From NCBI GenBank assembly GCA_025449515.1, contig JANWJI010000170.1:1-11103 (forward strand): DNA of 11,103 nt, given 5' to 3'. Positions 6,520-11,103 of the stretch are shown one piece after another (the first letter of the stretch is position 1; every line of letters starts with the position of its first letter). Position numbers and translations under genes: made by a program. The notes under the pieces are model-generated. The model was not told the origin of the DNA, did not search any database, and was given only the letters and a program-made list of their open reading frames with translations. This stretch comes from Nitrososphaeraceae archaeon (GTDB lineage Archaea; Thermoproteota; Nitrososphaeria; Nitrososphaerales; Nitrososphaeraceae).

Positions 6520-7626
6520 ATGTCATACATACATATAGAAAAACAATTTCCACAGCTTCTGATATTTGTAATATTAGCATTCATTCTACTAATAACATCA
6601 TCTTTATTCTCTTCTGGCTTACTTTTTCCTATTATTAAAGCCGTATCAGCACAATCGGCAGTCACAACCACAGTACAGCCTTATGAAATTACTACAAGAG
6701 GAAATTTACCTTATCCTACTAGTGTACAAGGCAATGGTTATAACAACAAATATCCACTTTTAAATGTCCAACAATTGTTTAATAATTGTCCAAATGAGAT
6801 AGCAATTATTGTTCATGGGTGGCCGCTAAATGAAACACAGGCCAAAGAAAGATTTGATAGGGCAAAGATGTCCCTTGAGCATGATCAGTACCCAGTTCCG
6901 ATCGTTGGTTTTAGCTGGGAATCAAATACTACCTGGACTAATGCCAAACAGATAGCAAATGAAAACGGGCCAAAATTAGCACATTTTATCTTTGACTACA
7001 AGAATACATGCAAGCACCAGCATAATAAAGATGTTAACGTCAGGATAGTTGCGCACTCTCTTGGCGCAAGAGTAGTGCTGAGCACATTAGAGGGCCTAAA
7101 TAACATCGCCGCATGGAATACCAATCACTTTAAGATAACCTCTGTACATTTGATGGGACCTGCTGTAGATGACGAAGAAGTATCAAGAAACCCGTCGGAT
7201 ACTGGCGATAGTTTTTTGGATGATGACATAGTTTATGGAAAGTTCATACAAAAAGAGGTCGTTCATTTCTTCAATTTGTATGATCGCGAGGATAACATGC
7301 TGAAGCCAGCATTATTTCCTCCAGTTTACTACCCTGCTTTTGAAGGAGATTTACCCCTGGGATACCAGGGAAAACAAGCCGGAATAGACTCCCCACCATC
7401 ATCAATATATAGAGATATTAACGTTGAAAATGAAATGCGTAACATAGATGATTCAGATGGAGATCACAAATGCGATTTGCCCAATCCATTTATTCCTGGC
7501 AGCTGTACTATAAATGCAGTAGGAGAGAACCATTTAGGATATTTTGGTTTCAGGAGTGCTGTCAATGGTACGTTAATAGATGACGGTGCAATGAATGTGG
7601 TTGTCAGCAACTGGAGGAACCCATAA
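6520..7626 (+). CDS. Membrane-anchored or secreted alpha/beta hydrolase, larger type
   Basis: The 368-residue product begins with a long hydrophobic segment (about 11-44, ending AVSAQSA), a signal peptide or anchor, so the enzyme faces outside. The core shows oxyanion loop IIVHGWP (96-102), a FSWES strand (131-135), nucleophile elbow AHSLGAR (178-184, Ser180), a likely acid in NLYDREDN (Asp255 or Asp258), and likely base His338 in GENHLGYFGF. This fits lipase-like alpha/beta hydrolases (DUF900/lipase-type). An acidic loop DDSDGDHKCD (310-319) resembles a calcium-binding DxDxD loop. Cys90, Cys164, Cys318 and Cys329 could pair outside the cell. The substrate is unknown and it is not a close copy of the hydrolase at 4390-5232. 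The start is ATG 6520; GAGGA at 6513-6517 is unusually close (2 nt). It lies just downstream of the decayed primase-like gene. Confidence 0.9.
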   Translation: MSYIHIEKQFPQLLIFVILAFILLITSSLFSSGLLFPIIKAVSAQSAVTTTVQPYEITTRGNLPYPTSVQGNGYNNKYPLLNVQQLFNNCPNEIAIIVHGWPLNETQAKERFDRAKMSLEHDQYPVPIVGFSWESNTTWTNAKQIANENGPKLAHFIFDYKNTCKHQHNKDVNVRIVAHSLGARVVLSTLEGLNNIAAWNTNHFKITSVHLMGPAVDDEEVSRNPSDTGDSFLDDDIVYGKFIQKEVVHFFNLYDREDNMLKPALFPPVYYPAFEGDLPLGYQGKQAGIDSPPSSIYRDINVENEMRNIDDSDGDHKCDLPNPFIPGSCTINAVGENHLGYFGFRSAVNGTLIDDGAMNVVVSNWRNP

Positions 7627-7856
7627 GGGAATTTGTAGTTGTGCGGCGCGCCAGATTATAAATATTTGCTAAAATAGGATATCTGATGTAGAGTAACGTG
7701 TAGGTATACATGGACAATGACCAGCAGATAAACTAAGGTTGCCTATATGTAGTGTGCATGTCTATCATGAGGCGTGCTAATATTTGCAACTGTACAAAGC
7801 GCGTGTGCTCTTCGCTTATCTTTATATCCAAATCATTTTTTTGATATGTAATGCTA

Positions 7857-7872
7857 GGTAACCAATGTAACC
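7857..7872 (+). repeat. Pair of GTAACC direct repeats, 9-bp period (left cluster)
   Basis: GTAACC at 7858-7863 and again at 7867-7872, exactly 9 bp apart. The second belongs to AATGTAACC, which matches the right cluster at 7983-7999. Both clusters bracket the AT-rich stretch. Confidence 0.6.
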
Positions 7873-7949
7873 TATAAATATAATAACTAATGTTCTGGAA
7901 TATGTAAGAAATATAAATTATAAAATAATTATTATGATAAATACAAAGG

Positions 7950-7958
7950 CTTTATATA
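7950..7958 (+). promoter_or_regulatory. TATA box for the zinc-finger/primase operon
   Basis: CTTTATATA preceded by AAAGG is the best archaeal TATA match in the region. Expected transcription start is about 7980-7985, inside the ATGTAAC inverted/direct repeats. This would give a leader of roughly 220 nt before the zinc-finger gene. Confidence 0.45.
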
Positions 7959-7961
7959 CAG

Positions 7962-7999
7962 AGTTACATACGACACGACCAAATGTAACTGATGTAACC
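7962..7999 (+). repeat. ATGTAAC repeats (right cluster): one inverted, two direct with 9-bp period
   Basis: AGTTACAT (7962-7969) is the exact reverse complement of ATGTAACT (7983-7990), forming an 8-bp dyad with a 13-bp spacer. ATGTAACC follows at 7992-7999, again 9 bp from the previous unit. The position, straddling the expected transcription start, suits an operator. The 9-bp spacing and AT-rich neighbourhood also suit an origin binding site. Confidence 0.65.
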
Positions 8000-8091
8000 T
8001 AATTATTTGATAGAATTAAATGCTTGCCAAAAAGTAGCTGTATGGCAGTTTGTAATACTAGGAAACTTTTCATAAAGCCCCCCGCATGCCA

Positions 8092-8111
8092 ATTTTCCAG
8101 AAACGGAAAAT
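8092..8111 (+). other. Hairpin in the leader of the zinc-finger gene
   Basis: ATTTTCC (8092-8098) and GGAAAAT (8105-8111) form a perfect 7-bp stem with the 6-nt loop AGAAAC. It could be an RNA structure in the long leader or a protein-binding dyad. It is not followed by a T-run, so a terminator is unlikely. Confidence 0.5.
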
Positions 8112-8164
8112 AATCGGACTTTGTAGACCCTAGACCAAGCCAATAAACCAGAGATTAAAGGATC

Positions 8165-8189
8165 TGCGACAGATGCGACACTTGCGACA
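8165..8189 (-). repeat. Iteron-like triplet 1 (TGTCGCA x3 on the minus strand)
   Basis: On the plus strand TGCGACA occurs at 8165-8171, 8174-8180 and 8183-8189, all identical with an exact 9-bp period (2-bp spacers GA, CT). It ends 12 bases before the GGAGG at 8202. This is the same heptamer as in triplets 2 and 3 within the gene, but in inverse orientation. Confidence 0.9.
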
Positions 8190-8201
8190 CATTATCAGAA
8201 C

Positions 8202-8206
8202 GGAGG
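8202..8206 (+). promoter_or_regulatory. Strong ribosome binding site with ambiguous start
   Basis: GGAGG here is the strongest Shine-Dalgarno in this part of the window. It is only 1 nt from the GTG at 8208 and 16 nt from the in-frame ATG at 8223. It is perfectly spaced (8 nt) for the ATG at 8215, which is in another frame and opens a 15-codon reading frame ending at 8262. The short frame may be a leader peptide that overlaps the start of the zinc-finger gene. Confidence 0.5.
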
Positions 8207-8207
8207 T

Positions 8208-8825
8208 GTGCAAAATGGGCCAATGGATGATGGTAATAGAAATAATGGAATGGATAATATAACTTCGGATTCTGTTCAATCATCCATTAAAATTGACCCT
8301 CAAAGTGGGGCCCATGCCGTTGCAGCACGAATAGAACCAATTACTGAACATACAAATCATGAATATGACAAGAGTATAGATGTAGTATGTGATAATAATA
8401 ATTCTACAGATAGAGATGATAATAAATTAGGTACTGGGGTTAATGAAAAAGATGTATCTCCGTCTTCTAAATGTGTCGCATCTGTCGCAAGTGTCGCAGA
8501 AATAGATGATAAGAATAATGGGTTGAATGAAAAAGAGGGACTTTCATCTTGTAAATCTGTCGCATGTGTCGCAAGTGTCGCAGACAATGACGCAACGTCA
8601 GTAGGACTACCCGAGATACCTTGCGCGTGGTGTGACTATAAGCATACTATAGAATTTGATCTGGGTAATCATCTTCTGGCAAATCATAGAGGCGAGTTAA
8701 TGAAAATGCCTGTGGGTAAAGGCTCAATGGAAATTAGAATAGATTACGCCATACAACAGACAAAGAGGATGATAGCCGCGCAGTACGATGACGAGGATGC
8801 TGAATCTAATGACGATGAACAATAG
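8208..8825 (+). CDS. C2H2 zinc-finger protein with iteron-encoded Val-Ala-Ser repeats (candidate DNA-binding/replication or regulatory protein)
   Basis: The product of up to 205 residues has a low-complexity acidic/Asn-rich N-terminal two-thirds and a C-terminal zinc finger: C139-x2-C142-x12-H155-x4-H160 in CAWC...NHLLANH. A basic/helical stretch (about 161-192) and an acidic tail DDEDAESNDDEQ follow. Residues about 70-126 contain two tandem copies of a 27-29 residue module (NEKD/E...SSK...SVASVA); each ends in Val-Ala-(Ser/Cys) runs encoded by TGTCGCA heptamers. I recognise no named family. The single C2H2 finger suggests DNA or protein binding. The start is uncertain: GTG 8208 or ATG 8223 (see ribosome binding site). 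The stop overlaps the primase-like gene, so the two are probably co-transcribed and translationally coupled. The heptamer triplets upstream and inside the gene suggest that its own product, or the primase-like protein, binds them. Confidence 0.75.
   Translation: MQNGPMDDGNRNNGMDNITSDSVQSSIKIDPQSGAHAVAARIEPITEHTNHEYDKSIDVVCDNNNSTDRDDNKLGTGVNEKDVSPSSKCVASVASVAEIDDKNNGLNEKEGLSSCKSVACVASVADNDATSVGLPEIPCAWCDYKHTIEFDLGNHLLANHRGELMKMPVGKGSMEIRIDYAIQQTKRMIAAQYDDEDAESNDDEQ
8474..8498 (+). repeat. Iteron-like triplet 2 (TGTCGCA x3) inside the zinc-finger gene
   Basis: TGTCGCA at 8474-8480, 8483-8489 and 8492-8498, with exact 9-bp period and 2-bp spacers TC, AG. Because 9 is a multiple of three, the array is kept in frame and encodes VASVASVA. 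Confidence 0.92.
8558..8582 (+). repeat. Iteron-like triplet 3 (TGTCGCA x3) inside the zinc-finger gene
   Basis: TGTCGCA at 8558-8564, 8567-8573 and 8576-8582, 9-bp period, spacers TG, AG. A one-mismatch copy TGACGCA lies at 8588-8594. Start-to-start distance to triplet 2 is 84 bp. Both triplets are the ends of tandemly duplicated coding modules. Confidence 0.92.
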
Positions 8826-9876
8826 CATATCACATAGTGAAATAATATCCGGAAATGTAGATTTTATTCTATCTCATTTTCAGGAGCCTATGTTTCCGAG
8901 AAAGATCATGACTAAACGACTTGGACATCAGAAAGAAGTCTTTAGCAAGCAAGAAGCATTGAAATATTTCGAGTCTTCAGATTATAAGGATTGTCGGATC
9001 AATGCATATCCTTCATTTACAAATTATCAGGGGATTACTCGAGTCGCGCCAAGTTTCGTGATGATAGATTTAGATCTTAGAGATTTTGGTAATTCAAGAG
9101 ATAATCTCGATAGAGGACAAAATAAAATCCTTAAGAGAATTAACGCTCTCACACGAGGCTATTCAACCGTATTATGGACAGGTAATGGTTACCATATCTA
9201 TCAGCCAATGGAGGGATTTATTTTAGAAGAGGAAGAAAGATTTGCAAGACTGAGGGAACTAGATGGAAAAGATCTGACATCAAAATTCATTCATTTCGCA
9301 GAAGAGTATCTAACAAATAAAAAAGAAGATCCTCAGCATAATCCTACAGTAAACTCATGTCTTGTCAGAGTCCCTGGGACGATTAATTCTAAATGCGCGC
9401 AGGAAGTTAAAATAATACAACGATGGGATGGTCAAAAGCCACCGATAAATTATCTGTTGCGTTATTTTCGGGTATGGCTGATCAATGAAAAGATGCAACG
9501 TAAACTAATAGATAGTAAAAGGGCGCAGACCCAGACAGCCAATCCAACGATAATCCCATGGATCGAAAAACTATTGCAGATTCCATTAGATGATCATAGG
9601 AAATTTGTTGTTTGGCGCATCCAATCTCCATACCTTATTAATATTAGAAAATACTCTGTAGAAGAAGCTTCCAACCTGATTAAAAATTGGCTTGATAAAT
9701 GCAATCAGTTAAAGTCCCTGGATTTTAATCCCAATTATATGATCAAATATAATATCAATTCCGCAAAGAGAAATGGTTATCTACCTATAAGTCTAGAAAA
9801 GTTAAGGATAGAAAACACATACTTGTATAATATGCTGGCTAAATCTAAGGTAAATAACAAGCTCACATATTCGTAA
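8788..9876 (+). CDS. AEP-type primase-polymerase-like protein, copy 2, apparently intact
   Basis: The product (362 residues from ATG 8788; 353 from ATG 8815) carries the archaeo-eukaryotic primase catalytic signature. Motif I is IDLDL (Asp94 and Asp96, metal ligands), motif II is GNGYHIYQP (His136), and a motif-III-like segment is LVRVPGTINSK (192-202). Before it is a conserved N-terminal block (FILSHFQEP, INAYPSFT). After a linker (about 235-255), a helical domain (about 257-350, PWIEKLL, DDHRKF, DFNPNY) resembles the C-terminal helical domains of plasmid primases. Such proteins prime or copy DNA in archaeal plasmids, viruses and integrated elements. The family assignment is from motif recognition and no alignment was run. 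The gene overlaps the zinc-finger gene by 38 bases from 8788, or 11 from 8815. GAGGA at 8793-8797 favours a start at 8809 or 8815. The copy at 5725-6488 is a decayed paralogue. Confidence 0.82.
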   Translation: MTRMLNLMTMNNSISHSEIISGNVDFILSHFQEPMFPRKIMTKRLGHQKEVFSKQEALKYFESSDYKDCRINAYPSFTNYQGITRVAPSFVMIDLDLRDFGNSRDNLDRGQNKILKRINALTRGYSTVLWTGNGYHIYQPMEGFILEEEERFARLRELDGKDLTSKFIHFAEEYLTNKKEDPQHNPTVNSCLVRVPGTINSKCAQEVKIIQRWDGQKPPINYLLRYFRVWLINEKMQRKLIDSKRAQTQTANPTIIPWIEKLLQIPLDDHRKFVVWRIQSPYLINIRKYSVEEASNLIKNWLDKCNQLKSLDFNPNYMIKYNINSAKRNGYLPISLEKLRIENTYLYNMLAKSKVNNKLTYS

Positions 9877-9896
9877 TCACAAACAGCCGATAATGA

Positions 9897-9912
9897 CTCT
9901 TTTTTATCTTTA
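9897..9912 (+). terminator. T-rich stretch, possible archaeal terminator after the primase-like gene
   Basis: CTCTTTTTTATCTTTA, about 20 bases after the stop codon, is the kind of T-rich tract at which archaeal RNA polymerase terminates. No hairpin is needed or seen. Confidence 0.35.
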
Positions 9913-9938
9913 GAATAACAGGACATGTGGGGCTAATT

Positions 9939-10195
9939 ATGACGATTATTGCAATTGTAGCGAATTCGAAAAGATGGTTGGTTATGATGGTATTGGGTAT
10001 TACAAGCCTGAAGACGATCGCTCTTGCGAAAGCAAGCGATTTCCCAAGATTGGTAGAAATGTCAAAATCTCCGGTCTCTCTCTAATAGATATTGATATTG
10101 GGAGTACAAACGATCAAGGGTCTAGTTCTTCTGGTGGCCATAGTAGTAGTGGTAGTAGTCATAGCAATAGCAAAAACAAGAAAATAAAAGACTAG
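9939..10195 (+). pseudogene. Small tyrosine-rich protein, paralogue 1, frame broken near the start
   Basis: Read from 9947, the frame gives YCNCSEFEKMVGYDGIGYY, then KPEDDR, a linker with KIGRNVKISGLSL, and a Ser/Gly/His-rich tail ending KNKKIKD at TAG 10193-10195. The first part aligns with paralogue 2 (10205 onward) in the pattern YCxxxxFExxVxYxxIxY-x2-PExDR. This frame has no start codon before ATG 9974, which lies inside the conserved block. The ATG ACG at 9939, which matches the ATG ACG start of paralogue 2, is out of frame by what looks like a 4-base deletion. Either the gene is broken, or it uses the internal ATG 9974 and makes a 73-residue shortened protein. The family is unknown; two Cys and many Tyr/Asp could bind a metal. 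Confidence 0.55.
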
Positions 10196-10204
10196 CTAAC
10201 TGAC

Positions 10205-10544
10205 ATGACGGAACTATATTGCGACTACAACGACTTTGAAATGGTAGTTGATTACAATGATATCCTGTATTGTAGACCTGAAGCCGATAGGTTTAACACC
10301 ATTATAAAGCAAGGTTGGTATATCAGATCTTAGATTGGCTCATATTAGTCGCAGTGGCGGCAGCAAAAAGAGTATAGGAATCATAATTCTTGTCATGGTG
10401 ATTATCTCTGTCTTTATTATTGTAATGTGGGGCTTCATCTGGCGCTTTGATCACACGCAAGAAGTTGTGAGTAAAAATAAATATTGTAAACCTGCAACTT
10501 TTGATAGAGATGGTCTTCCAATGCTATGGGAGTGCCCAAAATAG
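10205..10544 (+). pseudogene. Small tyrosine-rich protein, paralogue 2, with C-terminal membrane segment in the +1 frame
   Basis: From ATG 10205 a 42-codon frame reads MTELYCDYNDFEMVVDY, then NDILYCRPEADR, and stops at TAG 10331-10333. It matches paralogue 1. The +1 frame, open from 10308, continues as SKVGISDLRL, SRSGGSKKS, then a strong membrane helix (IGIIILVMVIISVFIIVMWG) and a tail with two Cys (KYCKP, WECPK) to TAG 10542-10544. KVGISDLRL parallels KIGRNVKISGLSL of paralogue 1, so both pieces belong to one gene of about 112 residues. It is probably broken by one extra A in the AAA run at 10306-10308. A programmed +1 shift (TCT TAG A at 10328-10334) is a less likely option. Intact, it would be a small single-pass membrane protein. 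It starts 9 nt after the stop of paralogue 1. Confidence 0.55.
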
Positions 10545-10584
10545 TATGACCTTTTCAAAACATAATAAAGTTTGCTAGCATTAA

Positions 10585-10887
10585 ATCCTAGTACATAAAT
10601 CTGTATCAGCTTACTCTACCGTATCAGATTCATGTAACCAAAGCGCAGCAAATAATGTCAATAATGGAGTACCAACTGCTGGAAAACCAGAAACTACAGG
10701 AACTCTATTGGTTAATAAAGTCTGTATCGATCCACGTTGTAGAAGCGCAGCATTTGAAATAACTGTTACGGGCAATAACCCTCAGCCACAGGACTTTACT
10801 CTAAGGGGTGGAGAGAGCCAGTCTGTTACACTAGGTCCCGGTAGTTTCGTAATATTAGATATTGGCATATCCAGAATTAATGAATAA
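10585..10887 (+). pseudogene. Fragment of an exported beta-sandwich type protein, start missing
   Basis: The open frame 10585-10887 has no ATG, GTG or useful TTG before its core. It reads SVSAYSTVSDSCNQSAAN, then TGTLLVNKVC, a two-Cys loop (CIDPRC), AAFEITVTGNNPQPQDFTL, then GGESQSVTLGPGSFVI, ending RINE at TAA 10885-10887. The alternating hydrophobic pattern and the FxITVTGNNPQP...VTLGPG core resemble prealbumin/Cna-B-like repeat domains of surface proteins. No signal peptide remains. It converges on and overlaps the minus-strand fragment beginning at 10877, which suggests a rearrangement junction. Confidence 0.55.
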
Positions 10888-11103
10888 AAACTCCAATGAG
10901 AAGATTTCCAGTTCCCAATCCAGGGACAATGATCGGAGTTCTCACACCTGACTCTATGGTTATAATTGTTGGTTGAGTCTGGCCATTCAATCCATTAATT
11001 GTTAATTTGAATTCACCTCCACTTGACTGACTGAGGGTAAGTGTGGCATTTCCGATTTCAGTTGAGACATTTGTATCCAAACCAATAACTAAGCAAAGTT
11101 CTA
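10877..11103 (-). CDS. Partial exported beta-sandwich type protein (C-terminal end, runs off the window)
   Basis: The minus-strand frame is open from the window edge to TAA at 10877-10879. It reads NVSTEIGNATLTLSQSSGG, then EFKLTINGLNGQTQPT, IITIESGVRTPIIVPGLG and a short hydrophobic end NLLIGVFIH. The pattern (F-x-hydrophobic-T-hydrophobic-x-G ... QP ... G ... PG) is similar to the plus-strand fragment at 10585-10887, so the two may be related domains. A TTG at 11080 could be a start, but the frame continues upstream to the edge, so it is treated as partial. The last residues overlap the opposing fragment by 11 bases. Confidence 0.5.
   Translation of the reverse strand, partial: ELCLVIGLDTNVSTEIGNATLTLSQSSGGEFKLTINGLNGQTQPTIITIESGVRTPIIVPGLGTGNLLIGVFIH

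Larger units (their letters stand above)
7627..8164. other. AT-rich intergenic, origin-like or regulatory region
   Basis: There is no convincing gene in these 540 bases. It contains the paired 9-bp-period GTAACC/ATGTAAC repeats, an extremely AT-rich stretch (about 7871-7960), a TATA box at 7950-7958, and a hairpin at 8092-8111, all listed separately. A 23-codon ORF from ATG 8042 ends at the hairpin and is probably chance. The 8-bp palindrome GGCGCGCC occurs near 7645. Confidence 0.6.

Noticed and set aside
6483..6671. 62-codon minus-strand ORF at the start of the larger hydrolase
   Set aside because: It overlaps the signal region of a well-supported plus-strand gene and shows no domain.
8165..8582. 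CRISPR array
   Set aside because: The repeat units are 7 bp with 2-bp spacers, far too short, and there are no unique spacers of normal length or cas genes.
8357..8587. Minus-strand ORF with Ala-Thr-Asp repeats
   Set aside because: It is the antisense of the zinc-finger gene; its repeats are just the complement of the TGTCGCA arrays.

Overview
The window looks like an accessory region of a soil-type ammonia-oxidising archaeon (Thaumarchaeota/Nitrososphaeria, probably a Nitrosocosmicus- or Nitrososphaera-like lineage). The evidence is AT-rich DNA with archaeal TATA boxes close to start codons, GTG/TTG starts, a Hef-type helicase, an archaeo-eukaryotic (AEP) primase-like protein, secreted alpha/beta hydrolases, and debris of RTX-like and beta-sandwich exported proteins. 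The lineage is an inference from protein style; no marker gene is present.

Left part (1-5232), mostly on the minus strand: an NADPH-dependent FMN reductase, an intergenic stretch with the eroded end of a hemolysin-type calcium-binding (RTX-like) protein, a Hef/FANCM-type superfamily 2 helicase whose expected XPF nuclease end is not visible, a gene-poor stretch, and a secreted alpha/beta hydrolase. Short CCCGGG-rich repeats in both orientations lie on either side of the helicase gene.

Centre and right part (5233-10544), on the plus strand: a possible small tyrosine-rich ORF, a decayed AEP primase-like gene (copy 1), a second secreted alpha/beta hydrolase, a 580-bp AT-rich regulatory or origin-like region, a C2H2 zinc-finger protein overlapping an apparently intact AEP primase-like gene (copy 2), and two related small tyrosine-rich genes, each with a frame break. 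Copy 1 has lost exactly the DxD catalytic segment, has a single-base frameshift, and has lost its C-terminus. Copy 2 keeps all three AEP motifs.

The most interesting structure is at the zinc-finger/primase locus. The heptamer TGTCGCA occurs as three triplets with a strict 9-bp period. One triplet is just upstream of the gene in inverse orientation; two lie inside the zinc-finger coding sequence, where they encode Val-Ala-Ser runs. About 200 bp upstream, a second 9-bp-period repeat (GTAACC/ATGTAAC) brackets a very AT-rich stretch. Iteron-like arrays, an AT-rich segment, a DNA-binding protein and a primase-like protein together suggest the replication module of an integrated plasmid- or virus-like element. 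This is an inference; an autoregulatory operator or an RNA switch is the main alternative.

The far right (10585-11103) holds two converging fragments of an exported beta-sandwich type protein, one without a start and one running off the window. They add to the picture of a region where mobile or exported-protein genes are being rearranged and lost.
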